Part shown: positions 8,421-15,328 of the stretch, one piece after another
How positions within the stretch are numbered: position 1 is the first letter of the stretch
Layout of the letters: each line of letters starts with the position of its first letter
From: Bacillus sp. ISL-51
GTDB taxonomy: Bacteria > Bacillota > Bacilli > Bacillales > Bacillaceae
NCBI RefSeq assembly: GCF_018613535.1
Contig: NZ_JAGGQB010000005.1
Span: 434,001-498,000 of the forward strand
Reading direction: 5' to 3'
Length of the DNA stretch: 64,000 bases
The notes under the pieces: model-generated
Database searches by the model: none
Told to the model about the DNA's origin: nothing
Seen by the model: only the letters and a program-made list of their open reading frames with translations
Translations under genes and position numbers: made by a program

Positions 8421-9150
8421 GTATTTTATTCCTCTCTCTTCTCATTGTGATTGTCTTTTTCGCGATTCGCGCATTCAAGCGGTCTTCTATAAACTTGGCA
8501 CAGTAGCTGAATGACTTAATCGTTTCAGCTGAAGAGGTGCGCCGCTGTTCAAAGGCTGTAAAGCATTCTCCGAGCCATTTGATTGCTTCGTGTGCTGAAA
8601 CACCGCGGGAAACAATGCGGGCGATGGCTTGATAATCTCTTGACGATGGGTACACGCTGCGCCCCTCCTGGGCAGACCTCAATCTGATAAAATGTCTGGC
8701 AATCTCGTTTATTTCATCTTCAGCAGTATAGTCTTTTGTTATATCTATATCTGACCTGACGTTTTTGTCCTCCGGATTTACCGTAAATGTCTGATCAGAG
8801 CCTTCGGGGCGGATATATGTGTCCGCTCTTTGCGTAAATTTTTTCGAATGCTTAACGGAGATCATCAATCCGTAAGGCGCCCGGACGACTTTGATATATT
8901 CATGCTTTTCCAAAAGATCAAGCCATCTTCTGACGGTTTTTTCACTGACGCCGAATACCTCGGCCATCTCTCTTGCTTTTACGGGCTTATGCCCAAGAAC
9001 GATGCCCCAATTGACTCCGTCGTGCTGCTGTTCCCTTGTCGTTGAGCTGATGAACCATAAAAACAGCCATACAGAGGAACCCATTTTGTCGTAATGTTCT
9101 GAATTCAGTAATCCCGAATAGGTAAAAAACGGATAGCTGTTATCATTCAT
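8320..9150 (-). CDS. xkdB: PBSX replication initiation protein XkdB
   Basis: A 276-residue protein starting MNDNSYPFFTYSGLLNSEH. An N-terminal winged helix-turn-helix is visible at residues about 50-90 (KAREMAEVFGVSEKTVRRWL). The C-terminal region includes YPSSRDYQAIARIVSRGVS and ends with TSITGGQTGRIRRK, nearly the same as B. subtilis XkdB. A start five codons upstream (9165) is possible, but the MNDNSYP start fits the homologue. It probably recruits XkdC to the origin. It overlaps the upstream 58-aa gene by eight bases and xkdC by about 100. Confidence 0.92.
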   Translation of the reverse strand: MNDNSYPFFTYSGLLNSEHYDKMGSSVWLFLWFISSTTREQQHDGVNWGIVLGHKPVKAREMAEVFGVSEKTVRRWLDLLEKHEYIKVVRAPYGLMISVKHSKKFTQRADTYIRPEGSDQTFTVNPEDKNVRSDIDITKDYTAEDEINEIARHFIRLRSAQEGRSVYPSSRDYQAIARIVSRGVSAHEAIKWLGECFTAFEQRRTSSAETIKSFSYCAKFIEDRLNARIAKKTITMRRERNKIHDKTNNRADSCRPEKRETSITGGQTGRIRRKPL

Positions 9151-9319
9151 GCCGTGAATCTCCATTTTTCTTTAAGCTTACATACAACTCATACTGCATT
9201 CGGTTCTCAAATCGGAACACCGGAAGTCCGCAAGCGGTAAACGAAATTGAACCGCCTGCTTGCCCTAAAAACTGCTGGTCAGCCAAATTGCGGCTGAAGC
9301 GGATGATAATCGGCTGCAT
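9143..9319 (-). CDS. Hypothetical first gene of the early prophage operon, 58 aa
   Basis: Chosen from the ATG at 9319, which has GGGAGGTTATCAT directly upstream and gives MQPIIIRFSRNLADQQFLGQ. A longer frame reaches 9409 but would start inside the operator array and lacks a ribosome site. The sequence contains GGSISFTACGLPVFRF and ends in a charged tail. No function is known to me. It is the first gene transcribed leftward from the Xre-controlled region. Confidence 0.65.
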   Translation of the reverse strand: MQPIIIRFSRNLADQQFLGQAGGSISFTACGLPVFRFENRMQYELYVSLKKNGDSRHE

Positions 9320-9332
9320 ATGATAACCTCCC

Positions 9333-9347
9333 GATACTTTTTTTATC
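9333..9347. promoter_or_regulatory. Xre operator 1 (imperfect)
   Basis: GATACTTTTTTTATC, a 15-bp site of the GATAC-N5-GTATC family with one arm degenerate. It lies 21 bp (two helical turns) from operator 2. Confidence 0.7.
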
Positions 9348-9353
9348 ACTTTT

Positions 9354-9368
9354 GATACATTTTGTATC
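9354..9368. promoter_or_regulatory. Xre operator 2
   Basis: GATACATTTTGTATC, a near-perfect match to the 15-bp palindrome known to be bound by PBSX Xre. It lies just upstream of the leftward early operon. Confidence 0.88.
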
Positions 9369-9389
9369 TCTATGAGTTCGATTATATAC

Positions 9390-9404
9390 GATACATTTCG
9401 TATC
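9390..9404. promoter_or_regulatory. Xre operator 3
   Basis: GATACATTTCGTATC, one change from the consensus 15-bp palindrome, in the centre of the divergent promoter region. Confidence 0.85.
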
Positions 9405-9418
9405 ATCAAGACATTTTT

Positions 9419-9433
9419 GATACTTTTTTTATC
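9419..9433. promoter_or_regulatory. Xre operator 4 (imperfect)
   Basis: GATACTTTTTTTATC, identical to operator 1 and 29 bp from operator 3. Confidence 0.7.
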
Positions 9434-9446
9434 TTCTCTTTATTTC

Positions 9447-9461
9447 GATACGTTTTGTATC
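9447..9461. promoter_or_regulatory. Xre operator 5
   Basis: GATACGTTTTGTATC, a good match to the Xre site. It is the one nearest the xre start and likely serves autoregulation. Confidence 0.82.
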
Positions 9462-9508
9462 TATAATCAGAAGTAAATTAGGGTGTTGAAAAAAGAGAGG
9501 TCATTCGG

Positions 9509-9850
9509 ATGATAGGCGGCAGATTGAAAAGTCTCAGAGGAAAAAAAACACAGGAAGAGATCGCTAATCATATCGGTGTCTCACGGGCCAGATACTCTCA
9601 TTATGAAAACGGCCGCTCAGAACCCGATTATGAAACGCTGCAAAAGCTGGCCGATTACTTCAAAGTGTCGACAGATTACTTGTTAACCGGAAAAGAAAAG
9701 CCTTCAGATGAAGATATGTTTTCAGATCCCGACTTGCAGATCGCGTATCGGGACATGCAGGATTTTTCCCCGGAAAGCAAACAGCAGGCGATTGAATTCA
9801 TTAATTATTTAAAAGAAAAAGAAAAAAACCGCAAGCCGAAAAAGAAATAA
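9509..9850 (+). CDS. xre: PBSX repressor Xre
   Basis: A 113-residue Cro/C1-type repressor. The helix-turn-helix spans about residues 6-60 ([20 protein letters not shown], then [20 protein letters not shown] and STDYLLTG). The C-terminal helical part is for dimerisation, and the tail is very basic. It faces the early operon across five 15-bp operators. In B. subtilis Xre holds PBSX silent and is relieved together with the protease-like XkdA after DNA damage. The start has GAGAGGTCATTCGG upstream. Confidence 0.93.
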   Translation: MIGGRLKSLRGKKTQEEIANHIGVSRARYSHYENGRSEPDYETLQKLADYFKVSTDYLLTGKEKPSDEDMFSDPDLQIAYRDMQDFSPESKQQAIEFINYLKEKEKNRKPKKK

Positions 9851-9998
9851 TTCACTCTTTTCGTTAAATAAAACGAAAAATAAGCCGATATAAAGGCTGC
9901 ATGTTTATTTTTAAAAGAAAAGGGAAATGATTCAAAGTCCGATAAGGGCTTTTCTTTCTCACTCAAAAAGGAACATACGTTCGAAAGGGTGTATTCAA

Positions 9999-10595
9999 TT
10001 GGGCGATTTTTTAACACATCTGGAGGAATACGTAAAAAACTTATATTGCAGCTTGGGAATGACCGCCCCTCTTCATATTGATATGCAGACCATTGCGAGG
10101 GAACTTGATATTTGGATTCATTTTGAAGATACCCCCAGCATGATGCTGAAGCGTGACGGCATGTACAGCATTGTCCTTAATCAAAGAAAGTCGCCTGAAG
10201 AACAGTGGGAAGATTTTGCGCATGAGCTGTGCCACGCGCTGAAGCATACCGGAAACCATTTTCACATGAATAAGCTGTTCAGAGAGCTTCAGGAATTTCA
10301 AGCCAATCAATTTATGTACCACTTCTGTGTGCCGACCTTTATGCTGTTAAATATGGAGCTTCCCCAGTGGAGAAGCCATGCCGTCACTTTAATCGCAGCT
10401 GCCTTCCGCGTGACAAAATCATTTGCGGAAAAAAGGCTGGAGCTTTTTGAACGGCGTAAAGCAGGTATTCAATTTCAGAAGCAGCTGGCCTTTCATCTGT
10501 CAGGAAAACGAAAAACGGGAGGATATCAGCCGGCGGAACACCGCCTGGCTGCCGCCGAACACAAAGAAGCTTACAGCTTCAGCAGCTGCGAATAA
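9999..10595 (+). CDS. xkdA: PBSX XkdA, ImmA/IrrE-type metallopeptidase
   Basis: A 198-residue protein of the ImmA/IrrE family. Members cleave or antagonise phage Xre-type repressors. The zinc motif HELCHALKH (HExxH) follows a WEDFA lead-in at about residues 67-80, and the FQANQFMYHFCVPTFML helix supplies the downstream acidic ligand region. The start is taken as the TTG at 9999 with AAAGGGTG upstream, giving MGDFLTHLEEYVKNLY as in B. subtilis. A longer ATG frame from 9927 has no ribosome site. It sits immediately after xre, as a repressor/anti-repressor pair. Confidence 0.88.
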   Translation: MGDFLTHLEEYVKNLYCSLGMTAPLHIDMQTIARELDIWIHFEDTPSMMLKRDGMYSIVLNQRKSPEEQWEDFAHELCHALKHTGNHFHMNKLFRELQEFQANQFMYHFCVPTFMLLNMELPQWRSHAVTLIAAAFRVTKSFAEKRLELFERRKAGIQFQKQLAFHLSGKRKTGGYQPAEHRLAAAEHKEAYSFSSCE

Positions 10596-10620
10596 AAAAC
10601 GCCGGGCACCCAGCCCGGCG
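10593..10620 (-). terminator. Terminator for yjqB, overlapping the xkdA stop
   Basis: CGCCGGGC pairs with GCCCGGCG around a 5-base loop. On the minus strand it runs into GTTTTTTATT, so it ends leftward yjqB transcription; convergent xkdA also runs into the stem. Confidence 0.8.
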
Positions 10621-10633
10621 ACAGATCCTGCAA

Positions 10634-11242
10634 TCAATCTTCACAGTAAAACACACGTTTTACTGCTTTCACATAACGAAAAAAACAACCATTTTTAGAA
10701 AACCGCCGCCCGCCGAATGTAAAATGATCGAAAAATGCCCGGCGCTGGGCGGTGCTCAATTCAAGCTGTATGCCCAATGCTTTTTTGCTTTGATTTACGA
10801 TATTGGCCGGATGCGCCCCTTTGAACCTTCCGCTTTCAGCCGCAAGTTCGGCGCTGAATCCCGCCTCACGGAGACTTTCAACAATGGCTTTCGCGCCGGC
10901 AATATTTGAACCGCCGGCAATCGTGTGCCTTTTTGTTAGATCCCGATAGCCGTGAAACGCCAAAGCAGCGTCATGCTGCTTAACCATTCGAAGCGCAATC
11001 GGCTCATCAAATCGGGTGCTTGTCAGGTGCAGAAAATGATTATTGCGTTTTTTCATACCCTCAAATAAATAGATGGAGCAGCGGTCTGAAAAAGCGCGCA
11101 CGAGCTCGCTTACACCAGGTTCAATTCCGCCCCCATGAGGACTGAAAACGATACGGTCTGCCTCTTGTTTTTCCCGACACACGATGCGGTATTCCGATTC
11201 CGCCGCCTGTAACGCATGAAAATGATGATACATATCGTTCAT
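10634..11242 (-). CDS. yjqB: YjqB, gamma-PGA hydrolase-like prophage protein
   Basis: A 202-residue protein of the family (DUF867/PF05908) that includes the phage poly-gamma-glutamate hydrolase PghP. Expected metal-site motifs are present: [20 protein letters not shown] near residue 33, [10 protein letters not shown] near 95, and a late conserved [18 protein letters not shown]. The start is uncertain: the ATG at 11242 is used, with AAAGGAGAGCAC upstream, but a TTG at 11248 is better spaced. In phages such enzymes cut the host capsule; in a defective prophage it may act with XlyB. As I recall, the flanking genes yjqA and yjqC of B. subtilis are absent here. Confidence 0.85.
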   Translation of the reverse strand: MNDMYHHFHALQAAESEYRIVCREKQEADRIVFSPHGGGIEPGVSELVRAFSDRCSIYLFEGMKKRNNHFLHLTSTRFDEPIALRMVKQHDAALAFHGYRDLTKRHTIAGGSNIAGAKAIVESLREAGFSAELAAESGRFKGAHPANIVNQSKKALGIQLELSTAQRRAFFDHFTFGGRRFSKNGCFFRYVKAVKRVFYCED

Positions 11243-11322
11243 ATTCAAGTGCTCTCCTTTACATATCAGCACCAGTTTACGCTACACCGGACAAAATGAA
11301 AATAGTTTTCTTTTGCCTTTGG

Positions 11323-12273
11323 TTAAGAGAGCTTTGCTTCCAGTTTTGCTTTTGTCTTCGGCCCGTATATTCCGTCAGCTGATAAGCCGGTCACAGATTG
11401 GAACCGTTTGACGGCATTTGCCGTTTTCGCTCCGTATACACCGTCAGCTCCATGATTTTTGGCGCCTTTGTCGGGATAAAAATAAAGCGAAGAGAGCGCC
11501 TCTTGCACTTGGAGAACCGCGCTGCCTTTCGTCAGAGGGCTTGTCACCTTAAGAATGCCCATTGGGAGCTTCCAGTGACCCGTTTGGCCGGCAGATGAAG
11601 CCGCAGAACCAAGCTTGATCGCTTGGCCGATCTTAATCAGATCAGGATTTCGAATATGGTTTATACGTTGCAGCGTCTTCAAGCTGACGCCGGTGCTTTG
11701 GGCTATTCCAGAAAGCGTATCGCCTTTTTTGACGTAATAAACGGAGCCCTTATGCACAGACGAGACCGTTTTAATATCGGCACTCCCGTTTACTTTTTTT
11801 TCAATCGCAGCCTTCACTTCATCCCAGCGGCCCTCGGACAAAATACGGTGCGGGCAATATTTTCCGTTCCAGTCCTGATGTTTTCTGATCCGATCAATCC
11901 CCCAGCCGCGCTCCTTCAGCAGCTGTGCGATAAATGTAATCGCCAGCTCCTCTGCGGCTCTGTACCGTGTGCCGCCTGACTTGCTGTAGCAGATTTCTAC
12001 AGCAATTGACTTCCGGTTGCCCGTACCGTTTGTACCGTCTCCCGAATGCCAGGCATTTCGGTCCAGGGGCACTCCTTGAATCACTTCTTTATCGTCGACA
12101 GCAAAATGATAGCTTGTTGATTCGCTGTTGCCGGTCATATAGCTGATTTCATTAGCGGCCGATGCGTCATTTGCCGTGTTATGAATGGTAATATACTCCG
12201 GCGTCATCGGATTGGGGCACTTTAATGCGTGTTTATCCGCAGATACGAGCCGTTTTTTTACTGCAATACTCAC
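11323..12273 (-). CDS. xlyB: N-acetylmuramoyl-L-alanine amidase XlyB
   Basis: A 316-residue wall lytic enzyme. The Amidase_2 (T7-lysozyme-like) domain occupies residues about 10-155 with zinc-ligand regions ITIHNTAND, SYHFAVDD and KYCPHRIL. A LysM repeat follows at about 177-221 (VYYVKKGDTLSGIAQSTGVS). A C-terminal PG_binding_1 repeat ends at 315 (GVYGAKTANAVKRFQ, then GIYGPKTKAKLEAKL). It releases peptides from glycan strands. It lies at the host-proximal end of PBSX as in B. subtilis. A start a few codons in is possible but not favoured. Confidence 0.94.
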   Translation of the reverse strand: MSIAVKKRLVSADKHALKCPNPMTPEYITIHNTANDASAANEISYMTGNSESTSYHFAVDDKEVIQGVPLDRNAWHSGDGTNGTGNRKSIAVEICYSKSGGTRYRAAEELAITFIAQLLKERGWGIDRIRKHQDWNGKYCPHRILSEGRWDEVKAAIEKKVNGSADIKTVSSVHKGSVYYVKKGDTLSGIAQSTGVSLKTLQRINHIRNPDLIKIGQAIKLGSAASSAGQTGHWKLPMGILKVTSPLTKGSAVLQVQEALSSLYFYPDKGAKNHGADGVYGAKTANAVKRFQSVTGLSADGIYGPKTKAKLEAKLS

Positions 12274-12397
12274 TCTTCATCTCTCCTTATGCCTTTTTCA
12301 CTAATAGGTGGCATTCGTAGGACGGATGTCCGAGCAGAAAGGCCTTGATATTTGGATAAAAATGCCTCAACGGGAAGAAGAAGAGCGGAAACTAAAT

Positions 12398-12422
12398 AAG
12401 ACCCTTTCGAGGAAGGGTCTTC
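12398..12422 (-). terminator. Hairpin after rapA-phrA
   Basis: AAGACCCTT pairs with AAGGGTCTT around a short loop, downstream of phrA on the minus strand. The T tract after it is weak (ATTTAGTTT), so termination efficiency is uncertain. Confidence 0.6.
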
Positions 12423-12429
12423 ACGTATT

Positions 12430-12564
12430 TTATGTTTGGTTCCGCGCGGCAATGTGGAATGTGCCATCCGTTTGATCCGCTGAATGGCTTTCATAGCTGA
12501 TCACCTGAGTAAAGCTGAACCCGACAGCAACAAGCATCAATCCTGACAACAATTTAGATTTCAT
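12430..12564 (-). CDS. phrA: Phr signalling peptide precursor PhrA
   Basis: A 44-residue Phr precursor: a basic start (MKSKLLSG), a hydrophobic export segment (LMLVAVGFSFTQV), and a C-terminus ending FHIAARNQT. The last five residues, ARNQT, are the mature PhrA pentapeptide known in B. subtilis. After export, processing and import by Opp it inhibits RapA. The start overlaps the end of rapA by eleven bases, the usual Rap-Phr arrangement. The middle part of the precursor differs from B. subtilis, but signal and pentapeptide are intact. Confidence 0.95.
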   Translation of the reverse strand: MKSKLLSGLMLVAVGFSFTQVISYESHSADQTDGTFHIAARNQT

Positions 12565-13690
12565 AGAGACAATCTCCTCTCTGGATTTGTTTTTGGGCGT
12601 GCACCATTTTCTCATAAAACGTGAGCGCTTTTTCAGGCTGCCCATGTTCCATGTAGAATTTGGCAGCATCATGCGCCAGTTCTTCTACATACGGATACAG
12701 CATGTGTTCTTCCAGAAAATCAAACGTGTGCTTGACGGATGCGTTATCCATTTTCTTTCCATATAACGCATGTAAAAATCGAAACAGCTCTACAAACAAT
12801 TCATCATTGTACTCGCGGGCAATGTCCAGTCCCAGGCGATATTGCTTCTCTGCTTCTGCAGTTGTGTTTTGTTTATAAAGAACCTGTGTTAATGAGTAAA
12901 TAGAATGCGGAAGATTATCGAACTTTTCTGACTTGCAAATGGAAACGGATGTCTCAAAATATTCGGCTGCTTTAGAGAGGTCTCCCATTTTTTCGTAACA
13001 GTTTCCGAGATTATATAAGGCTGAACTGATAAGACGGGGATTGCCTTCTTTTTTTGCAAGATCTAAAGCCAGTTCTAAGTGGGGCAATGCTCTTTCTGGA
13101 TACTGCATGTCATCATAATTCCCTGCAATAACGAATTCACATTGGATTCTGCGGACGTTGTACGTTTCATACGATTGGTACGTTTCAAGCGCTTGAACGG
13201 CGTAACTCATGGAGACGTAGGTTTGTTTCAGATTGTAAAATATCTCGGCCATTTTAAAAGCAAACTCAGCTTTTTCGATGTCGTCAGAGACGAGGGCAAG
13301 GTTTTTTTCAGCCCGTTTGTAATACATCATGGCGTTTAAGAACATTTTTTGTTTGAATTCATACATTCCTCGAAAAAAATTAAAATAGTAATCAAGCAAC
13401 CCTGTCAGTTTGTACTGATTGCCTTCAATGTCTTCCAATAATTCTGAAAACTCAGGCTGAGAAGGGTCCTCTTTTAAGGGCTTGATGTAATCCAGCATAA
13501 CACGGTGCCTGAATTCCATTAATGAATAATACAGCAATAAATCCTGGTCTTCTTCCATATCCTCAATTTCTCTCTCTACTTCACGTTTGACGCGTTCCGC
13601 TTCAAGCACGTGAAACTGTCGGATATGGGTGTACCATTCATTAATTTTGAGCCCGACAAAAGAGGACGGAATAGTCTGCTTCATCCTCAA
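12554..13690 (-). CDS. rapA: Response regulator aspartate phosphatase RapA
   Basis: A 378-residue Rap protein. An N-terminal three-helix bundle (residues about 1-70) is followed by TPR repeats (for example SALYNLGNCYEKMGDLSKAA, then AAEYFETSVSICKSE) that bind the Phr peptide. It is nearly identical to B. subtilis RapA over long stretches, including the start MRMKQTIPSS and the end KQIQRGDCLYEI. RapA dephosphorylates Spo0F~P and so delays sporulation; PhrA encoded downstream relieves this. A ComA-box-like site lies upstream. The yjoB gene found between yjoA and rapA in B. subtilis, as I recall, is not here. Confidence 0.96.
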   Translation of the reverse strand: MRMKQTIPSSFVGLKINEWYTHIRQFHVLEAERVKREVEREIEDMEEDQDLLLYYSLMEFRHRVMLDYIKPLKEDPSQPEFSELLEDIEGNQYKLTGLLDYYFNFFRGMYEFKQKMFLNAMMYYKRAEKNLALVSDDIEKAEFAFKMAEIFYNLKQTYVSMSYAVQALETYQSYETYNVRRIQCEFVIAGNYDDMQYPERALPHLELALDLAKKEGNPRLISSALYNLGNCYEKMGDLSKAAEYFETSVSICKSEKFDNLPHSIYSLTQVLYKQNTTAEAEKQYRLGLDIAREYNDELFVELFRFLHALYGKKMDNASVKHTFDFLEEHMLYPYVEELAHDAAKFYMEHGQPEKALTFYEKMVHAQKQIQRGDCLYEI

Positions 13691-13766
13691 TTAATCCCCC
13701 CTTTTGGAATGACCGAGATATGTCATATTTTATCATATTTGCAAGAAAAAGAAGAACGCAAAAAGA

Positions 13767-13796
13767 CCGCAATTGTCGAATTTCGGCTAACCGCAA
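13767..13796 (-). promoter_or_regulatory. ComA box and half-site upstream of rapA
   Basis: Plus-strand 13781-13796 reads TTTCGGCTAACCGCAA, which on the minus strand is TTGCGG-TTAG-CCGAAA, one mismatch from the ComA consensus TTGCGG-N4-CCGCAA. A second CCGCAA half-site is at 13767-13772. An A+T-rich -10 candidate (TATGAT or TAAAAT on the minus strand) lies about 40 bases closer to rapA. In B. subtilis rapA is ComA-activated, which fits. Confidence 0.75.
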
Positions 13797-13907
13797 AGGT
13801 TCAGCCGCTGTTTTTTCTGCTGAGCCGGGGCTTTTTGCTTGTTTCTTCCCTCTCAATTGATATAGCATGTCAGTACAGCATTTATCTTTTTAAATGGAGG
13901 AAAACAC

Positions 13908-14372
13908 ATGACAACACAAAATCAACTGGTCAGCCACTTTTTATCACATCGAAACGTGACGATTGAATTGGCGGAAAAAATCAGCCGGGAGCATTACGAT
14001 TACAAACCTGCAGAGACATCAATGTCTGCTGAAGAACTTGTGAAACACATTTTTTCTTCATTCCTCATGTTCGCAACAATCATTAAAGAAGGAAATGGAT
14101 CAGCGCTCCAAAACATGCCTAAGGAAGAAGAAACAGATCTCATAAAACTGGCGAAAACGCACACAGAAAAAACGACAAACATTTTGTCAGAGCTGACTGA
14201 TGAGCAGCTGAACCGCGAAATTGACCTGACCGCTTCTTTTGGGAGATATGTAACTGGAGCCGCTCTCCTTCAGCTTGCCATGGAGCATGAGATTCATCAT
14301 AAAGGGAATTTGTTTGTATATGTCAGAGAAATGGGCCATACGGATCTTCCGTTTTATCAGCAAAAATCATAA
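13908..14372 (+). CDS. yjoA: DinB-family protein YjoA
   Basis: A 154-residue four-helix DinB/YfiT-type protein, usually a metal-dependent thiol-using enzyme or a stress protein. Histidines expected to bind metal are at SHRNVTIELAEKI (start of helix 1), VKHIFSSF (near residue 46) and MEHEIHHKGNLF (near 126). The ATG follows ATGGAGGAAAACAC. In B. subtilis it is the neighbour of yjnA; the order is kept here. No substrate is known. It is monocistronic with its own terminator. Confidence 0.88.
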   Translation: MTTQNQLVSHFLSHRNVTIELAEKISREHYDYKPAETSMSAEELVKHIFSSFLMFATIIKEGNGSALQNMPKEEETDLIKLAKTHTEKTTNILSELTDEQLNREIDLTASFGRYVTGAALLQLAMEHEIHHKGNLFVYVREMGHTDLPFYQQKS

Positions 14373-14378
14373 CCTGAT

Positions 14379-14420
14379 TATCCGCCAAACCAGTCATATT
14401 ACGCTGGGCGGCGGATTTTT
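14379..14420 (+). terminator. Terminator after yjoA
   Basis: ATCCGCC pairs with GGCGGAT around a long loop and is followed by TTTTTTCT. Confidence 0.65.
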
Positions 14421-14516
14421 TCTATTCATTAAAAAATTCTAAAAATTAAATTGATTATAGCCTTCGAATCATATATAATCTGATAAAAATAGTCGGATTA
14501 TTCAGGAGGCTTTCAG

Positions 14517-15281
14517 ATGAGTGTAAGCATTTTATTCATGGGTTTCATTGTCGGAACGCTGGTCGGATTGACGGGTGTCGGGGGAGCGGCGCTTTTAACT
14601 CCCTTATTGATTATTTTAGGAATCAACCCGTCTATCGCGGTCGGCACCGATCTTTTATATAACTCGATCACCAAACTGTTTGGCGTTGTTTCTCATTGGA
14701 AACAAAAGACTGTTCATTTCAAGCTTGCAGGATACTTGGCAATCGGAAGCGTGCCCAGCGCATCCATAGCCATCGGCGTACTCCACCTGTTCCCCGCTTT
14801 TCATCAGCATCAGGAGCAGATTATTAAACACGCTCTCGGCTATGTTCTGACGCTGGTCGCGGCCTCCATTATCCTGCGCCTCTTTTTTGATAAAAAACTG
14901 CGCCCGAACCGCTGGCAGCAAAAGCCGCTTGAAGAGAAACGGACACTTATGATTATTATCGGCGTGATTTTCGGCTTCATCGTCGGGTTGACATCGATCG
15001 GTTCCGGCTCTTTATTTGCGATCGCCATGCTGTATTTGTTTAAAATGAAAACGTCAGAGATTGTAGGAACAGACATCGCGCACGCATTTTTGCTCGTAAC
15101 CGCAGCCGGCCTGTTAAACGCCGGCTTTGGAAGCGTCAATTACTTGCTGGCGGCGAATCTGCTGCTCGGCTCAATTCCCGGCGTGCTCCTCGGCAGCTTC
15201 TTCTCGCCAAAATTCTCCCCGCGCCCGCTGCAGTTTGTGATGGCGGCGATTATTTTGATAAGCGGGTTGAAATTAATCTAA
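14517..15281 (+). CDS. yjnA: TauE/SafE-family membrane exporter YjnA
   Basis: A 254-residue polytopic membrane protein with about eight hydrophobic segments. It has the two TauE/SafE repeats, each starting with a glycine-rich turn (GLTGVGGAALLTPLLI near residue 19 and GLTSIGSGSLFAIAMLY near 155) followed by VGTD motifs. The family exports sulfite, sulfoacetate or related organic anions; the substrate here is unknown. The ATG follows TTCAGGAGGCTTTCAG. It marks the left edge of the host backbone before the lantibiotic cluster. Confidence 0.88.
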   Translation: MSVSILFMGFIVGTLVGLTGVGGAALLTPLLIILGINPSIAVGTDLLYNSITKLFGVVSHWKQKTVHFKLAGYLAIGSVPSASIAIGVLHLFPAFHQHQEQIIKHALGYVLTLVAASIILRLFFDKKLRPNRWQQKPLEEKRTLMIIIGVIFGFIVGLTSIGSGSLFAIAMLYLFKMKTSEIVGTDIAHAFLLVTAAGLLNAGFGSVNYLLAANLLLGSIPGVLLGSFFSPKFSPRPLQFVMAAIILISGLKLI

Positions 15282-15282
15282 A

Positions 15283-15313
15283 AAAAGCGTCCTTTACGGA
15301 TCGCTTTTTTTCT
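15283..15313 (+). terminator. Terminator after yjnA, at the cluster edge
   Basis: AAAAAGCG-TCC pairs with GGA-TCGCTTTTT around TTTAC and ends in a T run. Convergent transcription from the lantibiotic cluster ends 16 bases to the right; I see no separate terminator for lanM there. Confidence 0.65.
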
Positions 15314-15328
15314 TTTCGAAAAAGTTCG

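Noticed and set aside
12270-12494. 74-codon frame between xlyB and phrA on the minus strand
   Set aside because: It runs through the rapA-phrA terminator and overlaps phrA; low-complexity translation and no ribosome site.
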